From Flammeovirga aprica JL-4 (GTDB lineage Bacteria; Bacteroidota; Bacteroidia; Cytophagales; Flammeovirgaceae): 59,000 bases of DNA. Each line of letters starts with the position of its first letter. Position 1 is the first letter of the stretch. The stretch covers positions 1-59,000 of the forward strand of contig NZ_JABANE010000058.1 of NCBI RefSeq assembly GCF_012844305.1. The letters run 5' to 3'. The notes beneath the pieces are model-generated. The model searched no databases and was not told where the DNA came from. It saw only the letters and a list, made by a program, of their open reading frames with translations. A program made the translations under genes and the position numbers. Positions 9,515 through 19,682 of this stretch are shown piece after piece.

Positions 9515-9933
9515 TTTCTAGACAATATTTATCCACCCTTAAACATTTACATGACCACTGATGCAAGAGTTAAGCCGAAGATGTCCGTAGTGTCTCATAA
9601 TTGTAAGAAGTCTCCTGAGTTCTAAACACAAAAGCATTTGATTTTTCAGAGTAACAGCAAATAGACATTTTTATTTAAAGGATGAAGGTGATTCACAATG
9701 GAAAAGATTAAGATCGTTTTATCCCCTTTTTCTTAACCATTTCAACCACCTTTACAAGAATAAGTGTTTGATTGATAAGTTATTGTAATGTGTTTTTAGC
9801 GATTGTGATAAGTTTTTGTAAAGCTTCAAAGATTGGAATAGGATAATATTAAGATAAAATTGTGAGCCGTAATTTCATCAAAAGAAATGAAGGGAAATTC
9901 CCTGAGTTTCGGTAATACTAATATCCAACAAAA
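9515..9933. other. Intergenic region between divergent genes, no clear element
   Basis: This 419-base gap should hold promoters for the leftward hypothetical gene and for the rightward secreted enzyme. It is AT-rich. No consensus TAnnTTTG box with a well-placed TTG, no strong hairpin and no open frame of note were seen. Confidence 0.5.
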
Positions 9934-12795
9934 ATGACTAGACTTTTTATTATGGTCGCAATGTTATTCATTGCAACACAGACTTTCTCTGCAACAGGGT
10001 ACGGTTATAATAACAACCGAATTGCCGTAAGTGCAGATGGAAACAATCAAGCGGACCCTAACACATGGGGAGGCACCGTAACCGCTACAGCACCTTCTGC
10101 AGACGCAGGAAAAACTTTCACCTATAACTCCAACTGGCAAAGAGGAGATGAAGACGATTGGAGTGCTACTCCCGCTGCTTTGGCAATGTTGGCCAATGCT
10201 GGACTAGAAGGCAAACTGGTCCATTACTCTTACAACAACTTCATTGGTTCACCAGCACATACTTCTGCAGTGAATGTGATGAAAGACGGTGTGAATGGAG
10301 CATTACAGCGTTTTAAAAATTTCAATGCTTCTGTATTTTATGATGTTTCCGCCAACAATACAGCGGCAATTAATCACTTGGCGGAACAAATCAAGATCTC
10401 TACGGCCAGCGACCCTTTGTATTTTGTATCTATGGGACCGACGGAATTTCTTTATCAAGCATTAGCAAAAGTAAAAGCGGACGGTAAAGAAGCATCGATC
10501 AATCACCTGTATATTGTTTCTCATAGTAACTATAATGATAATAATATCCGCAGAGCCAATCACAGAAGAATTGAGCATGTTTTACAAGATTTTCCTGTGA
10601 AAGAAGGCACTAATTTCCTGCGTATCAAAGATCAAAATCAGTCTTCTAACCTTACGCAGGGATGGAGTACTAATAATATCAATGGCTCTAATGATTATTC
10701 TCAATGGACATGGATGAGAGATCATGCTGACGCTAATGTGAATTTCCTTTGGGATAGAATGAATGTGAACAGTCATAGCAAAGCAGATATTTCTGATGCT
10801 GGTATGATTTGGTTTTTATTGTATGGTGATCAAAATGGAAATCCAAGTAAATTAAAAACGCAATTTGTAAACGGAATTGTAGAAGGGGAAGCACCTGACA
10901 GTGATTACTGCCCAGCTATTGAATCTTTTGAAAAAGATGGACTAATGGTTTTTGAAGCAGAAAGAATTCCATTGAAAGGGGCTTGGAAATTGGGTACAGA
11001 TGATCAATATGCTTCAGGAGGAAAATACATTTACTATGATGGACCGAACAGTTACAACACACAAAATGCTGTGAATACACTGACGTATAGTTTTAAAATA
11101 AACAATCCTGGCACATATACTTTTAAGTGGTTTGTCCGTCAGAATGAGGAAGAAAGAGGAAAAGTAGATGGGCAACAAGGAACGGATTTAAGTAATGATG
11201 CATGGGTAAGATTCTTAGGAGATGTTGCCCACGTAGGAGGCACTCAAACATCAGAGTTCTTTAAGTTTTATGGGCGAAGTGATCCCGGTTTTTGGCTTCA
11301 CGGTGTAGCAGAATTTGATCATAATCATAACTGGGTCAATGTGAAATTCCCATCAGCAGGAACCTATACGATGGAGATCTGTGGACGTTCGCATGGTTAT
11401 CAGATTGATAAAATAGTGATGGCACAAAGTTCAGCGGCGGCTTTAGGTAACTACACTGAAAAGACAGAAGCTCAATCTCAGAAATATTGGTCAGAAACAG
11501 GAACACCTGATCCAAACTGTGGAAGCGGTACAACTCCAACGAATTCAGTAGCTTTTGCCAATTCACCAACTTCTATTATCACTGGAGAAAGTTTTGATGT
11601 GACGGTGGCTTATAGCTCCGCATCTCAAAATGATGTGATGGCCATTGTCAACGGACCTGATGGCACATGGCTGGCGAATGCAATACAGACAGTACAAGCA
11701 GGATCTGGAAATGTAACCTTGACGGTCAATCAGCCAACAGCATGGGAAGTTGGAGCAAACTATAATTTAAAAATTGCTATCCGTCCTGTAGGTGGTGCTT
11801 GGGATACTAATCTTGATGAAAAAGATGTGAAGTTTGAAGTCAAGTCAGCGCTTGAAAATGCTATAAGTTTAGTGAACTGTCCAGCTCCAATTACCACTGG
11901 AAATAGCCTTCCGGTAGCGATCAACTATTCATCAGCTACTCAAAATGATGTTTTAGCCATTGTAAGTGACCCAAGTGGTGTTTGGTTAGCGAACGCTATT
12001 CAAACAGTGCCTGCTGGAACAGGAACATTAAACTTAACGGTTAATCCTGAAACGGAATGGCCTGCAGGAACAGCTTATCAATTAAAAGTAGCGATCCGTC
12101 CCGTAGGTGGAGCTTGGGATTCCAATATCAAAGAAGACAACTGTACTTTTGATGTCCTTCCATCACGCCTTGTGGTGAGTATTCAAAACCAAGGAAGCCT
12201 AAGTTATATCAGTGCTTCAAATGAAGAGAAGTTGAATGTGGTTCCATCCGTTGGTGCCAATGAGCAATTTGAAATGATAGAAAATAATGACGGTACAGTC
12301 TCTTTCAAAGGCAGTAACGATTTGTATGTCAGCTCTGAAAATGGAAATAAAGAAATGACTTGTACAAGAACGGCAATAGGAGCATGGGAAAAATTCACTT
12401 TAGTAGATTTTGGTAATGATGTCTATGGCATCAAAGCTAATAATGACATGTACTTAAGAAACAGCATGTTGTGCACAAGTGAAACAGCATCATTATGGCA
12501 ACAATTCAAGATCCAATCTGCTACTAGTTCCGCTAGAAAAGTGAGTACTGCTGCTCCACTTTCTACCGAAATAAATGCGAAGTTCTATCCAAACCCTAGT
12601 GATGGTTTAGTTCACATCGATTGGGGCAATGCTTCAGAAGCTGGAAGTGTAGAAGTATTCAACCTTCAAGGACAATTGATTTATCAATCTTCAACAAGTT
12701 CTATGGTTGATTTAAGCCAAGAAAGAGCGGGTATTTATATTATTCGTTTAGTGGTGGATGGTGTTTCTACAACTGGAAAATTGGTGATTCGATAG
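9934..12795 (+). CDS. Secreted multidomain glycan-acting protein with T9SS sorting domain
   Basis: A 953-residue modular secreted protein. After a signal peptide (1-20) comes a domain of about 300 residues with RIAVSADGN and then GDEDDWSATPAALAMLA (from 71), recalling the Asp-rich metal site and first helix of nucleoside-hydrolase-fold proteins, with an insert between strand and motif. Next are a CBM6/35-like beta-sandwich (about 336-505, FEAERIPLKG onwards), two near-identical Ig-like repeats (about 537-640 and 641-742, both with IRPVGGAWD), a fascin/trefoil-like domain (about 743-870) and a T9SS type A tail from FYPNPSDG (880). It is probably an extracellular enzyme on the polysaccharide. 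The catalytic family is not recognised; an agarase-like role is only a guess. A palindromic repeat follows the stop. Confidence 0.85.
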   Translation: MTRLFIMVAMLFIATQTFSATGYGYNNNRIAVSADGNNQADPNTWGGTVTATAPSADAGKTFTYNSNWQRGDEDDWSATPAALAMLANAGLEGKLVHYSYNNFIGSPAHTSAVNVMKDGVNGALQRFKNFNASVFYDVSANNTAAINHLAEQIKISTASDPLYFVSMGPTEFLYQALAKVKADGKEASINHLYIVSHSNYNDNNIRRANHRRIEHVLQDFPVKEGTNFLRIKDQNQSSNLTQGWSTNNINGSNDYSQWTWMRDHADANVNFLWDRMNVNSHSKADISDAGMIWFLLYGDQNGNPSKLKTQFVNGIVEGEAPDSDYCPAIESFEKDGLMVFEAERIPLKGAWKLGTDDQYASGGKYIYYDGPNSYNTQNAVNTLTYSFKINNPGTYTFKWFVRQNEEERGKVDGQQGTDLSNDAWVRFLGDVAHVGGTQTSEFFKFYGRSDPGFWLHGVAEFDHNHNWVNVKFPSAGTYTMEICGRSHGYQIDKIVMAQSSAAALGNYTEKTEAQSQKYWSETGTPDPNCGSGTTPTNSVAFANSPTSIITGESFDVTVAYSSASQNDVMAIVNGPDGTWLANAIQTVQAGSGNVTLTVNQPTAWEVGANYNLKIAIRPVGGAWDTNLDEKDVKFEVKSALENAISLVNCPAPITTGNSLPVAINYSSATQNDVLAIVSDPSGVWLANAIQTVPAGTGTLNLTVNPETEWPAGTAYQLKVAIRPVGGAWDSNIKEDNCTFDVLPSRLVVSIQNQGSLSYISASNEEKLNVVPSVGANEQFEMIENNDGTVSFKGSNDLYVSSENGNKEMTCTRTAIGAWEKFTLVDFGNDVYGIKANNDMYLRNSMLCTSETASLWQQFKIQSATSSARKVSTAAPLSTEINAKFYPNPSDGLVHIDWGNASEAGSVEVFNLQGQLIYQSSTSSMVDLSQERAGIYIIRLVVDGVSTTGKLVIR

Positions 12796-12818
12796 CCATA
12801 AGATGACCTAGTGACTGG

Positions 12819-13004
12819 AATGAAGAGTTAGTTAAGAGTTAAGAATTAAGAGTTAAGAAAATGGATCGTGTTATGGTTCGTAAAGTGATCTTTATGATGG
12901 ATAAGTTGTAGGGATGTTGCACTGCAACGTCCACTGAACCACAACAAGAACCATTTTTTCTTCATTCTTAACTCTTAACTCTTAACTCATCATTCTTCAT
13001 TAAA
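12819..13004. repeat. Long palindromic intergenic element, complete copy
   Basis: The left arm (about 12820-12860) repeats GAGTTAAGA-type heptamers and the right arm (about 12955-13000) carries their complement, TTCTTAACTCTTAACTC. Between them lies a core with GTAGGGATGTTGCACTGCAA, itself a short palindrome, followed by CGTCCACTGAACCACAAC. The whole can fold into one long stem. Relatives are at 8420, 19372, 23635, 26304, 31861, 38954 and 40386, all 3' of genes. Confidence 0.8.
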
Positions 13005-13230
13005 AAGTCAGTTTACTTTTGGCCTTGTACTTATCCAAGCATTGTATTTCTACAACGTTTCAATTTGAAAACAAAGCGTTGTGGGGATACGATGCTTTTC
13101 TATTTATAACACTACGAACTATTCATTTTTAATTCATAACCCTTCATTATATTATTTTTCTTACCCAAAATGTTAAAAAACGTATGTAGTACGTATATAA
13201 TTCTTAAATTAGCTGATATTAAGCAACTAA

Positions 13231-13295
13231 GTACATGAAAAAAAGATAGTCTAAAATAGACTTTTACTTTCTTCCAGATACTTATCTTATTACTG
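13231..13295. repeat. Partial copy of the left-end 161-bp repeat
   Basis: TAAGTACATGAAAAAAAGAT followed by TTTTACTTTCTTCCAGATAC matches the flanks of the left-end units (TAAGTACATGGAAAAAAGAA and TTTACTTTATTCCAGGTACT) with the middle deleted. It lies in the 640-base gap before the giant surface protein. Confidence 0.5.
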
Positions 13296-13434
13296 AATAC
13301 ATATTGTGCATTTACTGGACTCAATCTTAAAACTATGAATTATTCAATGACTTAAAAGACAGGTTAATAACGTATTATACACCCTGGAATCTCTGGAAAC
13401 AGCAAATGTTTTCATGCCTTTTTAAACGTAAACT

Positions 13435-16400
13435 ATGATTATGATAAAACAATCCTATTTCGCAATAAGGAGTCTTTACCTTACTGCTCTCTTTTTCGTG
13501 CCTTTTATCTCTTTTGGGCAATACAATTTTATTGAAATTATTGGTGAAGCCTCCCCTAATGGAGATTGGAATAATGGTGTCTTGATGACACAAGATTCTA
13601 CCAATCAAGACCTATGGATGCTTACAGGTGTTATGCTTTCTGAAGGAGGTATAAAATTTAGAGCCGATAGCACTTGGGACAATAATTGGGGAGGAAATCT
13701 TTTTCCTAATGGAACCGCTGTAGCAGGTGGAGATAACATTAATGTCACTGTGAGTGGCACGTATGATATTACTTTAGATTTATCTACGAATACTTACTCT
13801 TTTAACAATCTAGCGAGTGAGAAAAATGGTGTTTCTATTGCAGAATATGGAGCACTTGTAGATATCTATAATAAGTTGGGAGGAGACTTCTGGAAAAATA
13901 CCAACAATTGGATGACAGATGCGGATGTATCAGAATGGTATGGCGTATCGGTGATAGATAGAAAAGTGGTGGCTATCAATTTGAGTAATAATGGACTTTG
14001 GGGAACAATTCCTCCTTCCATAGCTCATTTGCAGTACATTACGTCACTTGATTTAAGTGTAAATGGTATTTCAGGGATGGATGCCCCGGAAATGGAGATG
14101 CCACTTTTGGAAGAACTGTCTTTACACAGAAATTACATTCAAGCATTACCGGATAGTTTGAACCGTATGTCAGCGTTGTCAACTTTGAGACTTACTAATA
14201 ATACATTGTTACCTGATGTAGAATACGTGCTGAACAGAATGAGTTCACTGACGGCTTTGTATATCGATAACAATGATTTAGGTGATACTGTGGCTTATAA
14301 TAAACTCATGGATTCTCAGTTGTTATCCATTAAAAATACGCTGACAAATCTTACTACTTTTGAATACACCAACCAAAAATATTCTTACTGTTGTGGTGAT
14401 TATACAGAAGACGGAGATTCTACCACTTTATTTGTTCCTTATTTTGATGATCCAAAATACTCCTCTTTTCAGTGGTATTTAGATGGTCAGGAAATTACTG
14501 GAGCCAATGCATACTCCCTGAAAATTAAAATTTCCGAAAATTTGGGCAGTGCATATACTGTCACCGCTGTGAATGAGAATCTTCCGGGCCTTAGTTTAAT
14601 GTCAAGCCTAATAACGCAGGTTGGTGCAGTGAGGAGAATGGAAATCAACACCACTCCTGCAGGTACAGAGCTGGATGATATTTATATTCATCTGACATCA
14701 GAAGTAAATAGTTTTTCGGATAAATATAAATTGACTTATGATGCTGATAAGGATGTCTATTATGCGGAGATAGAACAGAATAAAGGAGCATTAGGCTATT
14801 ATTTCAGTTTAAAAGGGAGTGATCGTTTTAGAGAAACAGAAGTTGGTCAGGATGTGGTGAGACAATATGATCCATCAGGTCTTACGGCTTCAGATACTTT
14901 GCAGATCATAATTTCAAATTGGGCTGAAGTTCCAGTTCCTAATAACACCTGCAATAACGCTGAGGCAGTGACTTTGGGAAATCATGAATCAGATGGAAGC
15001 CCTAATTGGTATAAGTATACGGCTACAGAAAACATCAATATCTTCATTTCATCAGACCATGATGCTATGGGCTTAGAGGTTTACAATGCAGACTGTAATG
15101 ATCTTACTTTACTTTCAACCAATCATTCCATCAGCCTAAATTCTGGAGAAGAAATATTGATAAGTTGGAAGCATAATGAAGATAAAGATGTTCCTTTCCA
15201 GTGGAGTATTTCTGAGAGTGAGTTTATCATAATTTCTCAGTTTGAAAACTGGAATATGGACTATGCAGTATTAATGCAAGAGGTATCTCCTAAAGTGTAT
15301 GAGGCGACCACAAGGTTGAATCATAGCGATAATTTTTATCTGGATTGGGATGGTACTAATCTTTATAAAACGTATAATACTTCGGGGAAATCAGGAGATT
15401 TCAAAATACATTATAACTCAATGACTGATTCTTTGGCTTATGAACTTGTAAAAGAAAAAATCATTGCACCGCACCTTATTTACAGCACTGATCCTAATAA
15501 CCCAGATAGTTCGTATTGGACTGCAGATGAGGAAATAATGATGGTCTTAGATTTAGAGGACACTTATTTTGAAAGCGATAATCAAGACAATGCCTACCTC
15601 TTTTTCTGGCAGAAGGATATAGGGCTTGCAGGAGGAGACAGCCTGAACGGCCCTTGGTTTGAATCAGCTGAAAGAAATAAACTTACGCATATAGAAGGGA
15701 GTAAATATTCATTTACATTCAATCCGTCAGCACACTTGAACCTGACTGCGGAAGAGATAGAAACAACAGGATTGAACTTCTTAGTAAAAACGAAAGATGG
15801 AGGGTTGAAAACAGTAGACTCTAAGGAAGCCTTTTTCCCTACTCGCTTGATGAATGAAAAGCATTTGACGCTAAAAGTAAATATGAATCTAGCCATTGAA
15901 AAAGGGCTTTTTGATCCATCCATTGATACTTTAGACGTGGCAGGTTCATTTAATAATTGGGGTACAAATAATCCTCCTACTTTGCTTTGGGACGAAGATC
16001 AAGATGGTATTTATACCGTTGATGTCAAGGTGTTTGATCTCTTTGATTTTGGTGGGAAAGAAATGATTCTATTCAAAACTAGAATCAACCAATCATGGAG
16101 TCTTGGAAGACATGAATATCGCAATCGTTTTATGGATAGAAGACATGAACTTCCTGATTTTAAAAATACGATTGAATATTGGTTTGATGATGAAAATGGT
16201 GATTATCCAGCTTCTAATTTTTCTATTGATTTAAAGAAACAAATTCATTTAAAAGAGTTTGATCTAGCGTCTGGTACTGTATGGTTGAACATCTATAAAG
16301 ATTCGGTATTCTTGACTAAATATGAACTTGTAGCTTTAGATACGCAAAGTGTTTTCACTTTCAATTCACATTTGATGAATGAAGGAGAAATGTACGATTA

Positions 16401-19362
16401 TAACTTCTCCTTTAAATCAGATGCAGATACATTGGAAGTTGTAGAAAAGGACATCAGAAAATACACTGTAAAAGCATCTGACAATAACCTGATGCACGTC
16501 TTTAATGATATTCCTAATGCTACAGTAGAGTTGAAAGTGAACATGAATTTAGCCATAAGCAAAGGAATATTTGACCCTTCAATGGACACTTTAGATGTAG
16601 CAGGTTCTTTTAATAACTGGGGAAATAGTGGTTATACAACTTATCTATGGGATGAAGATCAAGATGGTATTTACACCGTGAAAATTCATTATCTTGAACT
16701 GGGAGATTCTATAGAATTAAAAACAAGAATCAATCAATCGTGGCAACTGGGAGAGCATGAATTAAGGCATCGACCAAACAGAAAGTATTTTGTCAATGAT
16801 CTCATGACTATGATTGAGTTTTGGTATGATAACGAGAATGGCGATTATCCAACCACGACTTTTGCTGTAAATCTTGAAAGAGAAATTCACCTGAAGCAGT
16901 TTGATCCATCATCGGGTACAGTTTGGCTGAACCTCTACAAAGGACTGGAACTGTATAATAAATATGAAGTGAAGGGTATTGATTCATTAAGCGTATATGC
17001 TTTCCATTCAAATCAAATGGATGAAGGGCAGAATTACGATTATAATTTCTCATACCAGTCGATGGGTGATTCCGTACCAACCGTTGAAAATATCTTTAGA
17101 ACGTACACTGTCAAAGCGGACAGCAATAGCAGAACTCATGCTTTCAATGATAAGCCGATTGCCACTGTAACTGTAAATGTCAATATGAATTGGGCTATTG
17201 AACAAGAATTATTTGACCCACTGACAGATACGCTTGACTTGGTAGGGAATTTCAATAATTGGGGTACTGATGGTGTTGAAATTCTGGAAGATGCGGATGA
17301 AGATGGTATTTATTCTACAGTGTTATATGAATTAGATACGCTGGAATGTAAAGTTAGAATCAATCAATCGTGGGAATATGGGAGTCATGAATTGGCTAAT
17401 AATGCGAACAGAAAATACCCGATTCTTCAGAACCAAGAAACGATTAATTTCTGGTACGATAATGAAGTAGGAACTCACCCTACAACAACTGTTGCGATTA
17501 ATATGGCCAAGGAATTAAATGATGGCAATTTCACAACAGAGGTGCTCTATATAGATGTAATGAAAAGTGATTCTACTTTAATGAAACGTTATAGAGCGGA
17601 AACTTCAGAAGGAAACAATCTGTACACTATCTCTTCAAAATTACTGAATGATGGATTCCCGTTCTTATACAAAGCGGTCTATTATGAAACGGTTGAAGTA
17701 GACAGTACGGTCAGTGTAAATGAGATCTCTGAAAATGAATTCTCAAGTTTTACAGTAGGAGAGGAGAACAGAACTATTGAAAGATGGTTTAATGATGAGG
17801 TGCTGGTAACCACAATCACGCTTCAAGTGGATATGTCTGCAAAAATTGCTCAAGGCTTCTTTGACCCAACTAAAGATTCTGTAGACGTGGCAGGTACTTT
17901 TAATAGTTGGTCAAATGACAATGGAGAGTATAATCTATCTACTGAAGATAATAAGATTTACAGCATTACATTTGAAGTAGATAGCATACAAGAATACAAC
18001 TTTAAGTTTAGAATCAATGGCAGCTGGAACGACCTCTTGCATGAGTTCCCTGGAAACGGTGCTTTAAACAGAGCGATAACACCAGAACTAGGGATAGAAA
18101 ATATTTTCGTGTATTATTTCAATGATGAAAATATTGAAAACCCAGAAGTGCTTTTGAAAGTAAATATGGAACATCAAGTCGCATTAGAAAACTTTGATCC
18201 GACAGTAGAAGGTGTTGAAGTCCGAATCAAATTCTATGAGGGTGACGGTTTTTCTACTTACCCATTGATTTTGAATGAAGACGGTTTATATGGATTGCCT
18301 TTCAATAAATTAGGAACAGGAGAAACGTATACCTATAAATTTATGTACCAATACCCGAACGGTGAAGGTGGGTGGACTGTTTTTGAAGAAGACAATGACC
18401 GAACATTCTTAGTGGCAACAGGTCAGCAGACCACATCTGTATGGTATAATGATCAAGTGCCTGAAGAAAGAATTCTGGCAGTATGGAATGTCAATATGCA
18501 ACAAATCATCAATACTGGCGGATTCAATATTTCATCGGATCAACTGACCATGAAAGGCAGTTTTAATAACTGGACCGAAGAAGTGACATTAACGCCGATT
18601 GCGAATGGTGGAAGTGCTTATACCACAAGCATTTCATTGCCAGCAGGTACGGTATACTACAAGTTATTTATTAATGGTGTAGAAGAGGTTTTCTTGGGAC
18701 AAGATGCCAGCAACAACCGTTCTTTTGAACTTTCTGCAGACAACACTTTGATCAGTGTAGTGTATCAGTTTGAAGAAACCACAAAAGTAGAAGAGGAGAA
18801 AGTAGTGGCTGTTGAAACCGAAGAAGGAACTGTTGAAGTGGTGATTGAAATAGATGAAGTGATTGATGCTTTAGGGGAAGATATCACTATAGTGGCAATG
18901 CTAGCAGACGGCAGTCCGCTTCCGGAATGGATAGTTTTCGATCCTGAAACATTGACTTTCACCATTGATCCATCAAAAATTCCTTCTGGTCAAAGAGATA
19001 ATGCATCTGTAGAAGACCTCGATATTGTGATTTTAGCCAATAATGAAGAAGGAGAAAGCTTGGCCATAGAAGTGAACTTGCCAGTTGATGAATACATAAG
19101 TAACATTACTTCTTTGGAAGACGTACTATTGCAAGGCGTTTCAATTTATCCAACTTTGATAGAACAGCAATTGAATGTAAAGTTTGATGCACCTTTCAAG
19201 GCTATTAATTATAACGTCATGGACCTTCAAGGAAAAACTATTCTTCAAGGTACTGAAAGTGGAGATTTTGAAATTGATTTCATTAATATGCAATCAGGCT
19301 TATATCTCATTCAGTTACAAAATGCGGATAAGGTTTCTACATTTAAAGTGATCAAAAAATAA
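13435..19362 (+). CDS. Giant T9SS surface protein with leucine-rich repeats and tandem glycan-binding-like modules
   Basis: A 1975-residue secreted protein, probably a cell-surface glycan binder or adhesin. Signal peptide to FISFGQ (about 29); a SusE/F-like binding domain (30-125, with WDNNWGGNLFPNG); leucine-rich repeats (about 130-300); an Ig-like segment; and an E-set domain (about 400-490). Then come six modules resembling AMPK/CBM48 glycogen-recognition domains, marked by VNMNLAI and LDVAGSFNNWG, starting near 811, 1031, 1243, 1460, 1571 and 1681. The first three sit in larger units of about 215 residues (220, 212, 217). A Glu/Val-rich linker (1780-1806), a cadherin-like domain and a T9SS tail (about 1900-1975) end it. 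No catalytic motif is visible. An alternative ATG lies two codons downstream. It is monocistronic, between repeat-bearing gaps. Confidence 0.88.
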   Translation: MIMIKQSYFAIRSLYLTALFFVPFISFGQYNFIEIIGEASPNGDWNNGVLMTQDSTNQDLWMLTGVMLSEGGIKFRADSTWDNNWGGNLFPNGTAVAGGDNINVTVSGTYDITLDLSTNTYSFNNLASEKNGVSIAEYGALVDIYNKLGGDFWKNTNNWMTDADVSEWYGVSVIDRKVVAINLSNNGLWGTIPPSIAHLQYITSLDLSVNGISGMDAPEMEMPLLEELSLHRNYIQALPDSLNRMSALSTLRLTNNTLLPDVEYVLNRMSSLTALYIDNNDLGDTVAYNKLMDSQLLSIKNTLTNLTTFEYTNQKYSYCCGDYTEDGDSTTLFVPYFDDPKYSSFQWYLDGQEITGANAYSLKIKISENLGSAYTVTAVNENLPGLSLMSSLITQVGAVRRMEINTTPAGTELDDIYIHLTSEVNSFSDKYKLTYDADKDVYYAEIEQNKGALGYYFSLKGSDRFRETEVGQDVVRQYDPSGLTASDTLQIIISNWAEVPVPNNTCNNAEAVTLGNHESDGSPNWYKYTATENINIFISSDHDAMGLEVYNADCNDLTLLSTNHSISLNSGEEILISWKHNEDKDVPFQWSISESEFIIISQFENWNMDYAVLMQEVSPKVYEATTRLNHSDNFYLDWDGTNLYKTYNTSGKSGDFKIHYNSMTDSLAYELVKEKIIAPHLIYSTDPNNPDSSYWTADEEIMMVLDLEDTYFESDNQDNAYLFFWQKDIGLAGGDSLNGPWFESAERNKLTHIEGSKYSFTFNPSAHLNLTAEEIETTGLNFLVKTKDGGLKTVDSKEAFFPTRLMNEKHLTLKVNMNLAIEKGLFDPSIDTLDVAGSFNNWGTNNPPTLLWDEDQDGIYTVDVKVFDLFDFGGKEMILFKTRINQSWSLGRHEYRNRFMDRRHELPDFKNTIEYWFDDENGDYPASNFSIDLKKQIHLKEFDLASGTVWLNIYKDSVFLTKYELVALDTQSVFTFNSHLMNEGEMYDYNFSFKSDADTLEVVEKDIRKYTVKASDNNLMHVFNDIPNATVELKVNMNLAISKGIFDPSMDTLDVAGSFNNWGNSGYTTYLWDEDQDGIYTVKIHYLELGDSIELKTRINQSWQLGEHELRHRPNRKYFVNDLMTMIEFWYDNENGDYPTTTFAVNLEREIHLKQFDPSSGTVWLNLYKGLELYNKYEVKGIDSLSVYAFHSNQMDEGQNYDYNFSYQSMGDSVPTVENIFRTYTVKADSNSRTHAFNDKPIATVTVNVNMNWAIEQELFDPLTDTLDLVGNFNNWGTDGVEILEDADEDGIYSTVLYELDTLECKVRINQSWEYGSHELANNANRKYPILQNQETINFWYDNEVGTHPTTTVAINMAKELNDGNFTTEVLYIDVMKSDSTLMKRYRAETSEGNNLYTISSKLLNDGFPFLYKAVYYETVEVDSTVSVNEISENEFSSFTVGEENRTIERWFNDEVLVTTITLQVDMSAKIAQGFFDPTKDSVDVAGTFNSWSNDNGEYNLSTEDNKIYSITFEVDSIQEYNFKFRINGSWNDLLHEFPGNGALNRAITPELGIENIFVYYFNDENIENPEVLLKVNMEHQVALENFDPTVEGVEVRIKFYEGDGFSTYPLILNEDGLYGLPFNKLGTGETYTYKFMYQYPNGEGGWTVFEEDNDRTFLVATGQQTTSVWYNDQVPEERILAVWNVNMQQIINTGGFNISSDQLTMKGSFNNWTEEVTLTPIANGGSAYTTSISLPAGTVYYKLFINGVEEVFLGQDASNNRSFELSADNTLISVVYQFEETTKVEEEKVVAVETEEGTVEVVIEIDEVIDALGEDITIVAMLADGSPLPEWIVFDPETLTFTIDPSKIPSGQRDNASVEDLDIVILANNEEGESLAIEVNLPVDEYISNITSLEDVLLQGVSIYPTLIEQQLNVKFDAPFKAINYNVMDLQGKTILQGTESGDFEIDFINMQSGLYLIQLQNADKVSTFKVIKK

Positions 19363-19371
19363 GGACAAATT

Positions 19372-19575
19372 ACGAATGAAGAAAATGGATAATATTATAG
19401 GCCGTTAAGTGGTTTTTTAAGCTGGATCGGTGGACGCTGTAATACAACGTCTCTGCAGACACTTTCAAATTATTTTGATACCGTGTAGGGATGTTGCACT
19501 GCAACGTCCACTGAACCACAATAATCATAACACGAACCATTTTTCTTTATTCTTAACTCTTCATTCATCATTAAA
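19372..19575. repeat. Long palindromic intergenic element, second copy
   Basis: The left part has ACGAATGAAGAAAATGGATA, and the core carries GTAGGGATGTTGCACTGCAA then CGTCCACTGAACCACAATAA. The right arm has TTCTTAACTCTTCATTCATC. The core is almost identical to the copy at 12819-13004. An extra half-core (GTGGACGCTGTAATACAACG, 19432-19451) lies in inverted orientation, so this copy looks composite. Confidence 0.7.
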
Positions 19576-19606
19576 AAAGGCTAGCCCATTTTACCAGGCT
19601 AGCCTT
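19571..19606 (-). terminator. Intrinsic terminator of ahpF (leftward)
   Basis: AAGGCTAGCC (19577-19586) and GGCTAGCCTT (19597-19606) form a perfect 10-bp stem with a 10-base loop. Read leftward, the stem ends in a T6 run (A6 at 19573-19578 on the plus strand). It is 77 bases past the ahpF stop. Confidence 0.88.
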
Positions 19607-19682
19607 AAAAGTTTGTCAAAACACTGTGATCTACTACAGCGTTTCTGGATTGAAAGTATGAGAGTTAGCGACGATTATATTT

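Noticed and set aside
13435..19362. Calling the giant protein an enzyme such as an amylase or pullulanase
   Set aside because: Only binding-type modules are visible; no catalytic domain or conserved acid pair was found.
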